Positions 8,533-19,347 of a stretch of DNA of 51,347 nucleotides are shown piece after piece. Each line of letters starts with the position of its first letter. Position 1 is the stretch's first letter. A program made the translations under genes and the position numbers. The stretch lies in assembly GCA_050013835.1 (NCBI GenBank), contig JBEKEM010000015.1, forward strand, positions 1 through 51,347. The letters run 5' to 3'. This DNA comes from Bog-793 sp050013835 (GTDB lineage Bacteria; Actinomycetota; Acidimicrobiia; Acidimicrobiales; Bog-793). Below the pieces are notes generated by a model that was not told the origin of the DNA, did no database searches, and worked only from the letters and a program-made list of their open reading frames with translations.

Positions 8533-8676
8533 CCGGACGACGGCACGTTAGCAGCGCATCTCGCAGGCGGCGATCAGCTGGGCCAACCACGAGCCCTGCG
8601 GCCACGGGGACGGCCAGATGACCCCCTGCCGGTCGACGCCGGCGGGACGCCCCGGCATCGGGCTCGAGCGCGAGGG

Positions 8677-9775
<1,099 letters not shown>

Positions 9776-9804
<29 letters not shown>

Positions 9805-11716
9805 CCCCCGCCTCCTGCTGGCGCTGCGCGAGCCACGCTACCAATCGTTTGGCGGCGTCTTCTGCGTCGGTCGGCCCAGCCGCGCCGACGAGCGGATCGC
9901 GCAAGGCCTCGAGCTCCGTCCGCAGCCAGGCGCCCGTCGTGAGCCCCGTGGCGAGGTCCGTGGCGCGCCCCTCCTGCTGGGCGACGCGCCCTTCGGCGTC
10001 GATCTCCCGCAGGGTCCGCTCGCAGGCCGCTCGGACGAGTTCGAGGAACGGGCCGGTCGCGACGAGCTCGTCGGGCACCTCCGAGACAGCGAGTCGTCGG
10101 ATCAGGTCACCAGCCTCGGGGTCCGCCCGCTGGATCGCATCGGAAAGCCCCGACGATCCGGCGAGAGCCCGGTAGGCGTTGCGCTGCACCGGGTCGGCGA
10201 AGAGCTCCTCGGCGAACAACGAGCGCGTCTTGTCCGGCTGATTGATGGCGAGGAGGAGGGCGTCCCGCCCTGCGCGGAGTTCCGGGCGCTCCCGGGGCGT
10301 CCGAGTGCTGGCTGCTCCGGCGGCGGGGGCGTCGCGACCGTCGGAGGGCGGTTGACGGTCGTCGGTCCGTCGGGCGGGCGCGCCGTCGGCGGCGTTCGGG
10401 TCAGGTTGCGGGCGGGACTTCACCTCGACGAGCAGTTCACGCAGCCGCTCGGGGTCGAGCCGAGTCCGGTCGGCCACACCGATGAGGTACTGGTCGGCCA
10501 CGAGCTCGTTCGGGTGCTCGGCGATGGCGACGAGCGCCGCCTCGGCCGCCCGGCTGCGGCCCTCGGGGGTGCGCAGGTCCTGGGCGGCGAGGGCCTGTTC
10601 GACGCGGAAGCCGAGGAAGGGCTGGGCGTGCGCCACGGCGGCGGCAAGCGCCTCCGGGTCACGTTGGGCGAGTTCGCCGGGATCCGACCCTACCGGCAGC
10701 GCCGCGACGGCGAGCTCGAGCTCGTGGCGCTTCTCCCATTGGTAAAGGCGGGCCGCCGCCGCCTGGCCGGCGGCGTCGGCGTCGAAGCAGAGCACGATCC
10801 TCCTGGCGAAATGCGCCAGCAGGCGGAAGTGGTCCTCGGTGAGTGCCGTGCCGCAGGTGGCCACGACCCGCGCCATGCCGGCGAGGTGGAAGCCGATGAC
10901 GTCGGTGTAGCCCTCGCACACCACGACCTCGCGGGCCTGCGCGATGTCTGCTTTGGCCCAGTTCAGCCCGTAGAGCGTGCGGCGCTTGGAGTAGATGGCC
11001 GACTCGGGTGAGTTGCGGTACTTCGGTCCGGGCTCGCGGTCCGAGCTCCGCAGGGCCTCCGGGAGGATCCGGCCGCCGAAGGCGATCGCCTGGCCGCCGG
11101 GGTCGAAGATCGGGAACATGACACGCTCCCGGAAGGCGTCCTGGAGCCGGGTGCGGTCGTTCTCGTAGGCGAGCCCGGCCTCGCGCATGACGGCGCCGGG
11201 GAGCTTCAGCGCCCGTACGAGCTCGTCGAAGCCCGCCGGCGCGTAACCGAGGCGGAACTTGCGGACGGTCTCGCCGTCGTATCCCCGGGAGCGCAGGTAC
11301 TGCCTGGCCCGCCCGGCGTCGGGATGGGAGAGCAGCCGTTCGTGGTAGTACTCGACGGCGGTGGTCATCGCCGCGAGCAGCTCACGACGCCGCTGGCGGT
11401 CCTCGCCCCGGTCGCGGCTGTCGTCGTAGCTGATCGTGATTCCGGCGCGGTTGGCGAGTCGCTCGACGGCCTCGACGAAGTCGACCCCCTCGGTCGCCCG
11501 CACGAAGCTGATGGCGTCGCCCGACGCCTGGCAGCCGAAGCAGTAGTAGAGGCCCTCCTCGGCGTTCACGCTGAACGAGCCGGTCCTCTCTGCGTGGAAC
11601 GGGCAGAGCCCGACGAAGCGCCGGCCGACCCGCTTGAGGGCGGTCTGCTCGCCGATCAGCGCGACGAGATCGGTCGCCGAGCGAACCCGGGCGACGTCCT
11701 CGTCGGGGATTGCCAT
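9776..11716 (-). CDS. dnaG: DNA primase
   Basis: 646 residues. The N-terminal zinc-binding domain shows CPFHAERTGSFSV and YYCFGCQASGD; the TOPRIM core shows VVVCEGYTDVIG (catalytic Glu) and LCFDADAAGQAA (metal-binding Asp-x-Asp). A variable Pro/Ala-rich linker (about residues 440-490) precedes the C-terminal helicase-interaction region. It synthesises RNA primers at the replication fork with DnaB. I chose the ATG at 11716 (MAIPDEDVARV), where family similarity begins; the frame is open further upstream but only into low-complexity sequence. It is followed by rpoD with overlap, a conserved macromolecular-synthesis arrangement. Confidence 0.96.
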
Positions 11717-11760
11717 GGCCGGACCGTACCCGCTCGCCGCGCCGTCTGGTCGCGAGAGGT

Positions 11761-12198
11761 TCAGCGCGCCGCTCGCCGGCGGACGAAGCGCAGCCCGGAC
11801 CAGTCGGCGTCGACCGCCGCCACCTTGTTGTCGACGAGCCCGAGGGCGAGGCCGGCCCGGCGCACGTCCCCGTCGGTGAGATCGCTCTTGTGGCCGCCTG
11901 CGCGCCGCGGCCAGCAGATCCACAACGCCGCCGGGCGGGCCTCCGGTCGGGCGCCGGGGGGGAGAGCCGCCGCGAGCTCGCCCGAGTCGCGGACGAAGAC
12001 GATCGTCACCTCCGCCGGGCCGCTCGCCGTGCCTCCGTCCGGGGGAAGGGGGGGATCCACGCGCTCGACGACGACGCCCGTCGGGGGGTCGGCGAGCGAC
12101 CAGTCCGGCGGGGCACCGACGAGCCTGACCCGCGATCCCTCGACGATCCCGAGCTTCCTCGCCTGCCCAGCGGCGGCTGCACCCGGTCCGAGGTCCAT
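11761..12198 (-). CDS. DUF3052 family protein
   Basis: 145 residues. Similarity to the actinobacterial DUF3052 family is visible in ARKLGIVEGSRVRLVGAP, ALWICWPRRAGGHKSDLT and the C-terminal GLVDNKVAAVDADWSGLRFV. The biochemical role of the family is unknown; it is a soluble alpha/beta protein without catalytic motifs that I can name. The start is uncertain: the ATG at 12198 gives the family length, with no strong ribosome binding site. It lies between glyS (36 bp upstream) and dnaG (45 bp downstream) on the same strand. Confidence 0.85.
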   Translation of the reverse strand: MDLGPGAAAAGQARKLGIVEGSRVRLVGAPPDWSLADPPTGVVVERVDPPLPPDGGTASGPAEVTIVFVRDSGELAAALPPGARPEARPAALWICWPRRAGGHKSDLTDGDVRRAGLALGLVDNKVAAVDADWSGLRFVRRRAAR

Positions 12199-12233
12199 CG
12201 GCGTGGTGGGAGTGCGGTTGCCTCTCCGGCCGG

Positions 12234-13574
12234 TCAGGACCGGAGTCGGTCTTCCAGTACGGCGACGACGTTGGCGATCGGCACCCGGGTCTGCTGGGTC
12301 GAGTCGCGCTCGCGAATCGTCACCGCCTCGTCGTTGAGACTGTCGAAGTCGACGGTGACACAGAACGGCGTCCCGATCTCGTCCTGGCGCCGGTAACGGC
12401 GCCCGATTGACTGCGTGTCGTCGTAGTCGCACGTGATGGCGTCCTGGCAGCGATGCAGGACTTCGCGGGCGAGCGCGTCGAGCGGTTCCTTCCTGGAAAG
12501 CGGGAGCACGGCGGCTTGGAACGGTGCCAGCCTCGGGTGCAGCCGCAGCACCGTGCGGCGCTCGCCCCCGACCTCGTCCTCGTCGTAGGCGGAGAGGAGG
12601 AAGGCCATCATCGCCCGCGTCGCGCCGGCCGACGGCTCGATCACGTACGGCGTGTAGCGCTCGCCGGTCACCTGGTCGAAGTACTCGAGGCGGACGCCTG
12701 AGAGCGCGCTGTGCGCCTTGAGGTCGAAATCGGTCCGGTTGGCGATGCCCTCGAGCTCGCCCCAGCCCCAGGGGAAGAGGTACTCGATGTCGGTCGTGGC
12801 CGCGGAGTAGTGCGAGAGGTCCTCGGGGGCGTGCTGGCGGAAGCGGAGGCAGTCCTCGGCGATCCCGAGCCGGTGGAACCAGGCGAGCCTCTCCTCGCAC
12901 CAATAGGCGAACCAGCGGTCGGCATCGGCGGGGGGGACAAAGAACTCCAGTTCCATCATCTCGAACTCACGGGTGCGGAAGACGAAGTTCCCCGGCGTGA
13001 TCTCGTTGCGGAAGCCGCGGCCGAGCTGGGCGATGCCGAAGGGAGGCTTGCGGCGCATCGTCGTCATCACGTTCAGGAAGTTGACGAACATCCCCTGTGC
13101 CGTTTCGGGGCGCAGGTAGGCGACAGCGGACTCGTCGTCGACCGGGCCGACGAACGTCTTGAACATAAGGTTGAACGGCCGCGCCTCCGTGAGGTCGGCG
13201 GAACCGCAGTTCGGGCAAACGCCCTCGAGCTGGTCCGCCCGCCAGCGCTCGTGGCAGGAGCGGCAGTCGACGAGCGGGTCGACGAACGTCTCGAGGTGGC
13301 CGGAGGCCTCCCAGACCTTCGGATTCGTGATGATCGCCGCCTCGATCGGCACGACGTCGTCGCGCTGGCGGACGATTGCGCGCCACCAGGCGTCCCGCAC
13401 GTTCCGCAGCATCAGCGCGCCGAGGGGCCCATAGTCGTACGTCGAACGGATGCCGCCGTAGATCTCGGAGGAGGGGAAGATGAAACCCCGTCGTTTGGCG
13501 AGGTTGACGACGGCATCGAAAAGGCCCGGGTTCTCGCCGGCGGCGCGCTCAGCTGTGGGGTTTTCCTCCGACAT
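12234..13574 (-). CDS. glyS: glycyl-tRNA synthetase, homodimeric type
   Basis: 446-residue class II aminoacyl-tRNA synthetase of the alpha2 (eukaryote/actinobacteria) type, not the alpha2-beta2 GlyQ/GlyS type. Motifs are FIFPSSEIYGGIRSTYDYGPLG at the N terminus (split here: EIYGGIRSTYDYGP), a CRSCHERWRADQ ... CPNCG zinc-like insertion, RPETAQGMFVNF (motif 2 area), the RNEITPGNFVFRTREF loop, and the C-terminal anticodon-binding domain (APFQAAVLPLSRKE). It charges tRNA-Gly. ATG start at 13574; transcription is in the same direction as recO, 71 bp upstream. Confidence 0.95.
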   Translation of the reverse strand: MSEENPTAERAAGENPGLFDAVVNLAKRRGFIFPSSEIYGGIRSTYDYGPLGALMLRNVRDAWWRAIVRQRDDVVPIEAAIITNPKVWEASGHLETFVDPLVDCRSCHERWRADQLEGVCPNCGSADLTEARPFNLMFKTFVGPVDDESAVAYLRPETAQGMFVNFLNVMTTMRRKPPFGIAQLGRGFRNEITPGNFVFRTREFEMMELEFFVPPADADRWFAYWCEERLAWFHRLGIAEDCLRFRQHAPEDLSHYSAATTDIEYLFPWGWGELEGIANRTDFDLKAHSALSGVRLEYFDQVTGERYTPYVIEPSAGATRAMMAFLLSAYDEDEVGGERRTVLRLHPRLAPFQAAVLPLSRKEPLDALAREVLHRCQDAITCDYDDTQSIGRRYRRQDEIGTPFCVTVDFDSLNDEAVTIRERDSTQQTRVPIANVVAVLEDRLRS

Positions 13575-13645
13575 AACCCGACAATACCCGCGCCGACACG
13601 GCCGTACCCTTTGTGCGAGGGCGCTCCTTCCGCCGCCGGCCCGGG

Positions 13646-14377
13646 CTACGCCGGCGTACTCTCCTCGGCAAGGTGGTGGCGCGTCGTGCGCAGCCGCCGG
13701 TCGAGGTGGTGCTCGACGGCCGAGGTCGCCAGGCGCTCCAGAGCGTCGACTGTCGGCGAGTCCGGCTCGGTGAGTGCCCTCGCGAGCCGCCCCGAGCAGA
13801 TCCGCCGGGCGAGGTCGACCACCTCGGGCGAGACCGCCTGGCCCCGCCGGCAGGAATGGCAGAGGAATCCCCCCTCCCCGGCGTCGAAGGCGACGAGCGG
13901 CTCGGTCCGACCGCAGTGGGCGCAGAAGTCGGTGCTCGGCCCGACGCCCTCCACCGCGAGGAGCTTCAAGCAGTAGGCGGCCAGGGTGACCGGCGAGGCG
14001 GTGACCTCCAGACTGCGCAGGGCGCCGACGAGGAGCGTGTAGAGCGCCGGTGAGCCCTGGTGGTCCACGGTGACCTGGTCGGCGATCTCGAGCATCGACA
14101 TCGCCCGGCCCAGGCGGACGAGATCGGAACGGATCCCCCGGAAGACGTCGATCACCTCGACCTGGGTGACGATGTCGAGCTCCCGCCCGCGCCAGCACAT
14201 CATGTCGACGTGGGTGAGCGGCTCGAGACGCGCCCCGATGCGGCTTCTCACCTTGCGGACGCCCTTGGCGACGGCGCGCACCTTGCCGTGCCGGGGCGTG
14301 AGGATCGTGACGATCCGGTCCGCCTCCCCGAGCCGGATCGTCCGCAGGACCACCCCGGTGTCGCGGTAGTTCGCCAC
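13646..14377 (-). CDS. recO: DNA repair protein RecO
   Basis: 243 residues, typical length. The N-terminal OB fold (YRDTGVVLRTIRLGEADRIV, split: TGVVLRTIRLGEADR) is followed by a helical domain with a zinc-knuckle (CAHCG ... CHSC). RecO anneals SSB-coated single strands and loads RecA with RecR in gap repair. Together with the nearby AddAB-like genes, both major presynaptic pathways are represented in the window. The ATG start is clear. uppS lies 108 bp away on the same strand, so recO may be co-transcribed with it. Confidence 0.93.
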   Translation of the reverse strand: MANYRDTGVVLRTIRLGEADRIVTILTPRHGKVRAVAKGVRKVRSRIGARLEPLTHVDMMCWRGRELDIVTQVEVIDVFRGIRSDLVRLGRAMSMLEIADQVTVDHQGSPALYTLLVGALRSLEVTASPVTLAAYCLKLLAVEGVGPSTDFCAHCGRTEPLVAFDAGEGGFLCHSCRRGQAVSPEVVDLARRICSGRLARALTEPDSPTVDALERLATSAVEHHLDRRLRTTRHHLAEESTPA

Positions 14378-14485
14378 GGGCCCTAGGCCAACCGTGGGTG
14401 GCGACTGGGCAGGGGGACTCGCCCGCCTCGCCGCCGGGGGGCACCCTTCGTCACGGCCGGTGCCCGCCCGCCGTCGCCGTCCGGC

Positions 14486-15217
14486 TCAACGGTCGATCCC
14501 CCCGTAGCGCCGCTCCCGGCGCTGGTACTCCCTGACCGCCTCGAACAGGTCCTCGCGTCGGAAGTCGGGCCAGAGGACGTCGGTGAAGACGAGCTCGGAG
14601 TAAGCGAGCTCCCAGAGCAGGAAGTTGGAGACCCGGTACTCACCCGAGGTACGGACGATGAGGTCGGGGTCGGGCATGTCCGGAAAGTAAAGGTGAGAGC
14701 GGAAACGGCGCTCGTCGACTTTGTTCGCTGGGATCTCCTCGGCGACGAGGGAGCGAACGGCGTCGATGATCTCGGCACGCCCTCCGTAGTTGAAGCAGAT
14801 CGTGAAGGTCATCCGCCTGTTCTTGGCGGTGAGCGCTGCGGCGTCGTCCATGTCGCGCAGAAGCCGGCGTGTCACGCGCCAGTCCCGGCGTCCCGAGAAG
14901 CGGACCCGCACGCCTTTGGCGTTCAGCTCGTCGCGATTGCGGAGGAGGACCCCCTCGGGGAAGTTCATGAGGAACCGGACCTCGTCGGGGGGACGGCGCC
15001 AGTTCTCCGTCGAGAAGGCGTAGACGGTGAACCACTTGACGCCGAGCTCGAGCGCGCCGTCGACGGTGTCGACGAGTGCCTCCTCTGCTGCCTCGTGGCC
15101 AGCGGTACGGGCCAGCCCGCGCTGGGTCGCCCATCGGCCGTTGCCGTCCATGACGACGGCGACGTGCTGCGGGACGTGGTCCGGGTCGACACCCGTGACG
15201 TTCGGGAGGCTTGGCAC
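14486..15217 (-). CDS. uppS: isoprenyl transferase (undecaprenyl diphosphate synthase type)
   Basis: 243-residue cis-prenyltransferase. Conserved blocks are VVMDGNGRWATQRG (catalytic Asp of the P-loop-like motif), AFSTENWRRP, FNYGGRAEI and PDPDLIVRTSGEYRVSNFLLW. It elongates FPP with isopentenyl diphosphate to make the lipid carrier for peptidoglycan and polysaccharide export. Actinobacteria often carry two homologues with different chain lengths, so the product length is not certain. GTG start at 15217 chosen because similarity begins soon after (PQHVAVVMDG); a GGCGGGAG sequence lies about 13 bp upstream. Divergent from cysH. Confidence 0.95.
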   Translation of the reverse strand: MPSLPNVTGVDPDHVPQHVAVVMDGNGRWATQRGLARTAGHEAAEEALVDTVDGALELGVKWFTVYAFSTENWRRPPDEVRFLMNFPEGVLLRNRDELNAKGVRVRFSGRRDWRVTRRLLRDMDDAAALTAKNRRMTFTICFNYGGRAEIIDAVRSLVAEEIPANKVDERRFRSHLYFPDMPDPDLIVRTSGEYRVSNFLLWELAYSELVFTDVLWPDFRREDLFEAVREYQRRERRYGGIDR

Positions 15218-15407
15218 TACGGCGAAGCTACTCCCGCCGGGGACCGCTCCAACGTCGGCGCGGGCGGGTCGGGACGCCTTCCGGGCGCGTGCCGGCTCGG
15301 AAACGCCAGTTCGGTCGGTCCCACCCCGGTGGGGGCGTGCCGCCGGAGGGGCCGTAACGCCACCGGCGCGGGCGAACAGGTGGACCGGCCGCACTAGCGT
15401 CGCTTGG

Positions 15408-16115
15408 GTGGAGGCTGCTGACCACCCAGTGACCGGCGTCGGCGACGCGTCGAGCGCCGCAGGTTCGCTCGAGGCCGAGCTCGCCGGGGTCGCCGTCCAG
15501 CTCGAGGGTGCAGACCCGCTCGAGATCTGCCGCTGGGCGGTCGAACGGTTCGGCCGGGACGTCGTCGTCGCGTCCTCGTTCCAGGACTGCGTGCTCATCG
15601 ACCTGGCGGCACGCGCCAGTCCGGCGATCGAGGTGGTCTTCCTCGACACCGGTTTCCACTTTCCCGAGACGATCTCGTACATGCGCGAGATCGAGGGTCG
15701 ATACGGCCTAAACCTCACGGTGGTCGAGCCGGGCATCCCCCCGACCGAGTACCCCTGCGGCGCGCCCCAGTGCTGTGAGATGCGCAAGGTCGTCCCGCTT
15801 GCCCGGGCGCTCGCCGGCAAGTCGGCGTGGATTACCGGGCTGAAGCGCATCGACACGCCAGAACGCGTTGGCGCCCCCGTCGTCGGGTGGGAGGCATCGA
15901 AGCAGCTCGTGAAGGTCAATCCCCTCGCCACGTGGACCGACGAGGACGTCGCCCGCTATGTCGAGGAGCACGACCTCCCGCGGCACCCGCTCAACGCCGC
16001 CGGCTACGTGTCGATCGGCTGCGCCCCGACAACCCGGCCGATCGTCCCGGGGGAGGATCCGCGGGCGGGGCGCTGGCCCGAGAGCGACAAGACGGAGTGC
16101 GGGCTGCACCTGTGA
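15408..16115 (+). CDS. cysH: APS/PAPS reductase family protein, one Fe-S cysteine missing
   Basis: 235-residue phosphoadenylyl/adenylyl sulfate reductase, reducing activated sulfate to sulfite with thioredoxin. The PP-motif region is VVVASSFQDCVL and the catalytic C-terminal cysteine is in ECGLHL (Cys231). APS-reductase-type cluster ligands are CC (Cys122-Cys123) and a later C-x2-C; here the latter reads SIGCAPTT, so Cys205 is present but position 208 is Thr. The spacing from Cys123 to Cys205 (82) fits the cluster-bearing family. With three of four ligands the [4Fe-4S] cluster may be altered or lost. GTG start at 15408; divergent from uppS. Confidence 0.88.
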   Translation: MEAADHPVTGVGDASSAAGSLEAELAGVAVQLEGADPLEICRWAVERFGRDVVVASSFQDCVLIDLAARASPAIEVVFLDTGFHFPETISYMREIEGRYGLNLTVVEPGIPPTEYPCGAPQCCEMRKVVPLARALAGKSAWITGLKRIDTPERVGAPVVGWEASKQLVKVNPLATWTDEDVARYVEEHDLPRHPLNAAGYVSIGCAPTTRPIVPGEDPRAGRWPESDKTECGLHL

Positions 16116-16224
16116 AGATGGCGGGTGCGGCTCCCGCGCCGGGCGCGGGTCGGCACCCGCGAACCCGGGGAGGCCTTCCCGCGCCAACCGCGCGTCGTCG
16201 CAACCGGGCCGTAGGCTCGCCGGG

Positions 16225-19200
16225 GTGCCGGGACGAATCCGTTACGTGCGCTACGGTCCGCCCGCCTTCGAGGCCCTCGCCGCCGCCGTCGACGCACTTA
16301 AGCGGGAGGATCCGACGCTCCCGATCACCGTCGTCGTGCCCTCGGCGCGTGCGGCGCGTTCCCTGCGCCACCGCTTGGCGGCCCGGCCGCGCCCGGACGG
16401 TCGGCGCGGGCTCGTCAACCTGCGCTGCCTCGTTGCAGCCGAGCTGGCCGAGGAGTTCGGGGGACCGGCCTGCCGGCTCGGGGGCCGCCGGCCGCTGACG
16501 CGGGCTGCCCTTGGGGCGGCCGCCCGGGCGGCGTTGCGCGACCGTCCGACGTTCTTAGCCGCCGTCGCCGAGCACGCGTCGACCGAGCAGGAGCTCGTCG
16601 ACGTCTACAAGGACGTGCGACAGCTCGGGGCGGATGGGATCGCCCGCCTGTCGGCGATCGGTCCCCGGGGCCGCGAGCTCTCGGCGCTATGCGCCGCGAT
16701 GCGGGAACGGATGGCCACGGGCTGGTTCGACGACGTCGACCTGGTCGACGCCGCGGTCGACGAGATCGGCCGGGCGCGGCACGGCGGTGCATGGGGTCAT
16801 CTGGTCGTCCACCTACCCGAATCGCTGCGTCCCGCCGACGAGCGGCTGCTGGTGGCTGTCGGCGGGGGGTGTGACCTCCTCGTCCATCTCGGGCTCGTGG
16901 CCGACGGCGCGGCCGACGCACCGGTCCGCAGGCTGGGCGACAAGCTGCGTGCGGCCGGGTTCGGGCTCGAGGGCGACGGGACCGCCGACGCGGCGGAGTC
17001 CGACCCGGACGGCCCGGTCCCCGTGGGGGAGAGCGTCGAGGCCCCGGACGCCGAGTCCGAGACGCGGGGCGCGATCCGCCTCGTCGTGGAGCACCTCGTC
17101 GCGGGTGGCGCGCCCGAGGGCGTGGCGCTGCTGTACACCGCGCGCGACCCGTACTGCCGCCTGCTCGCCGGAGCGTTCGCCGAGGCCGGGATCAGCTGGA
17201 ACGGTCCCTCGCCCGACCGGATCGCCGATTCGTCGACGGCGAGGGTGCTTCGCGGGCTCGTCGAGCTGGCATCGACGGGGCTCGAGCGCGCTGCCGTCAT
17301 GGCTTGGCTGCGGTCCGCGCCGCTGCAGCAGGCCGATGGCCGACCGGTGCCAGTCGGCGAGTGGGATCGGGCCTCGCGCCTGGCGGGGATCACGGGTGGC
17401 GACGGCGCCGAGTGGTGCCGCCACCTCGTCGCGCTCGCCGAGGAGTGCCGACGCGCCCTCGGCGGGGAAGACCAATTCGACGACGAGGTGCCGACCGGTG
17501 GCGCGAGGGCTCGAACCGACGGTCTGAGGCGCACACTCGCCGCGGCGGTCTCCCTGGGGGAGTTCGTGACGGAGCTCGACGCGATCTGCCGCCAGGCCGG
17601 CGCGCTGCGCAGCTGGTCCGGTTTCGCCGAGTGGTCGCGGGGCGCGCTTGCCCGCTACCTCGGCGCACGTCAGACGGACCCGACGGCCGAAGGGCCCGAC
17701 CATCACGTCGCGTCGGCCGTCAACGACACGCTCGGCGAACTCGCGGTACTCGACGGCGTCGACGCCCGACCCGATCTCGCGCGTTTCGCCCGGGCACTCG
17801 CCGGTGTGCTCGACCATGTCGCCCCGCCGACTGGCCGGCTGTCGTCGGGGATCATGGTCGGCCCGCTCGAGGCGGCGGCGGGCATCGGGCTCGATCTCGC
17901 CGTCGTTCTCGGGTGTGTCGAGGGCGAGCTGCCGCGCCGCGCGCGCGCGAGCGGCGTCCTGTCGGCCGAGGAGCGCGAGGAAGTCGGGCTGGAGGCCGCG
18001 AGCCCCTCGGGCGCGGTCGAACGGGACCGCCGGCGGCTCCTCGTCGCGGTTTCCGGCGCGCGCAGGGTGGTGCTGGCGAGGCGGGACCGCGATGCACGGG
18101 ACGGCCGCACCCGGATCCGGTCCCGATTCATCGGCCGGGATGTGCCCGTCCGGCTCCTGCCGAGTCCCGCCGGCGCCCTGGACTCCGTCGCCTCGGGCGC
18201 GCTAGCCGCAATCGGCGAGGGCGAGCTCGTCACCGCGACCCTCGTCGCGCGGGCGCGCGGCCGTTCCCCGTCGTTTCTTGTCGGGTCCTCTCCTCGGCTC
18301 ACCGCCGGCAGCCTCGTCGTCGCGGCGCGCTCCGCTCCAAGGTTCACCCGGTTCCAAGGCCTGGTCGGGGCCGGGGCGGGCGTCGAGGGACTGGTCGGCG
18401 ACGTTCTGTCGCCGACCACCCTCGAGGAGTTCGCCGTGTGCCCGTTCCGGTACTTCCTCGGCCACGAGCTGCGCTGCGAGGTGGTCGACCCACCCGAACG
18501 CCGGGTGGAGATCGACCCGCGCGACCGCGGCCAGATCGCCCACGAGGTGCTCGAGCGCTACATGCGGGAGATGATCGGCCGCTCGGAGGCGCTCGACGCC
18601 GACCCGGCGGGGGGTGCGGCACGCCTGGCGGAGATCGGGGCGGAGGTCTGCGATCGCTTCGAACGGCTCGGTCGGACGGGCAAGCGCGTGCTCTGGGCGA
18701 GGACGCGACGCGAACTCCTCGCCCGGCTGGAGGCCGAACGGGCCCGCGACGCCGAGGCCCGGTCCCGCCGCCACTCCGCACCGATCGCCGTCGAGTGGCT
18801 GTTCGGCACCGTGACGGTCCCGGCCGTCGACATCTCCGTGGGCGACAGGTCGCTCCGTTTCCGGGGCAAGGTCGACCGCGTCGACCGTCGGGCCGACGGG
18901 TCGCTCGACGTCATCGACTACAAGACGGGCAAGGCGTCGTCGTACCAGGGGATCGAGCGCGATCCGGTCGATGGCGGCCGGCACCTCCAACTCCCGATCT
19001 ACGCCCTCGCGGTCCGGGATTCCCTCGCCGAGCAGGGCCCACCCGTCGCCGTGCGGGCGAGTTTCCGGTTCCTCGACGAGCCGGGCGACGAGGTCGTCGT
19101 CGAACTCGACGCCGGGACCGTCGACCGCACCAACGAGGTCCTCGAGGTGCTCGCCGGGACGGTCGACGCTGGCTGCTTCCCCTGCCGCCCCGGCGCGGCG

Positions 19201-19347
19201 CGCCAGGGCACGTTCGAGCACTGCAGTTGGTGCGACTTCGACCCCGTCTGTCCGGCCGACCGAGACGCGCTCTGGCGGGAAGCGCGGGCTGCACCGACGC
19301 TCGCCGGCTACGTCGGGCTCGTCGAGCCGGGGGTGCCCGATGCGTGA
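16225..19347 (+). CDS. addB: AddB-like PD-(D/E)XK nuclease subunit
   Basis: 1,040 residues, predicted nuclease/inactivated-helicase subunit of an AddAB-type recombination nuclease. The N-terminal helicase-like half lacks a recognisable Walker A (VVPSARAARSLRHRL stands in its place). The C terminus carries the RecB-family nuclease (RGQIAHEVLERY, GKVDRVDRRADG, DVIDYKTGKAS, QLPIYALAV) and four cysteines in AddB iron-sulfur spacing (Cys739, then Cys1000-x2-Cys1003-x5-Cys1009). With AddA it processes double-strand-break ends for RecA loading. GTG start at 16225; its stop overlaps the ATG of the helicase gene by 8 bp. Actinobacterial relatives are sometimes called AdnA/AdnB, so the symbol is provisional. 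Confidence 0.85.
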   Translation: MPGRIRYVRYGPPAFEALAAAVDALKREDPTLPITVVVPSARAARSLRHRLAARPRPDGRRGLVNLRCLVAAELAEEFGGPACRLGGRRPLTRAALGAAARAALRDRPTFLAAVAEHASTEQELVDVYKDVRQLGADGIARLSAIGPRGRELSALCAAMRERMATGWFDDVDLVDAAVDEIGRARHGGAWGHLVVHLPESLRPADERLLVAVGGGCDLLVHLGLVADGAADAPVRRLGDKLRAAGFGLEGDGTADAAESDPDGPVPVGESVEAPDAESETRGAIRLVVEHLVAGGAPEGVALLYTARDPYCRLLAGAFAEAGISWNGPSPDRIADSSTARVLRGLVELASTGLERAAVMAWLRSAPLQQADGRPVPVGEWDRASRLAGITGGDGAEWCRHLVALAEECRRALGGEDQFDDEVPTGGARARTDGLRRTLAAAVSLGEFVTELDAICRQAGALRSWSGFAEWSRGALARYLGARQTDPTAEGPDHHVASAVNDTLGELAVLDGVDARPDLARFARALAGVLDHVAPPTGRLSSGIMVGPLEAAAGIGLDLAVVLGCVEGELPRRARASGVLSAEEREEVGLEAASPSGAVERDRRRLLVAVSGARRVVLARRDRDARDGRTRIRSRFIGRDVPVRLLPSPAGALDSVASGALAAIGEGELVTATLVARARGRSPSFLVGSSPRLTAGSLVVAARSAPRFTRFQGLVGAGAGVEGLVGDVLSPTTLEEFAVCPFRYFLGHELRCEVVDPPERRVEIDPRDRGQIAHEVLERYMREMIGRSEALDADPAGGAARLAEIGAEVCDRFERLGRTGKRVLWARTRRELLARLEAERARDAEARSRRHSAPIAVEWLFGTVTVPAVDISVGDRSLRFRGKVDRVDRRADGSLDVIDYKTGKASSYQGIERDPVDGGRHLQLPIYALAVRDSLAEQGPPVAVRASFRFLDEPGDEVVVELDAGTVDRTNEVLEVLAGTVDAGCFPCRPGAARQGTFEHCSWCDFDPVCPADRDALWREARAAPTLAGYVGLVEPGVPDA

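Noticed and set aside
12711..13976. Long plus-strand open frame of 421 codons opposite glyS and recO
   Set aside because: It is the antisense of two clear genes; the composition is that of a GC-rich shadow frame.
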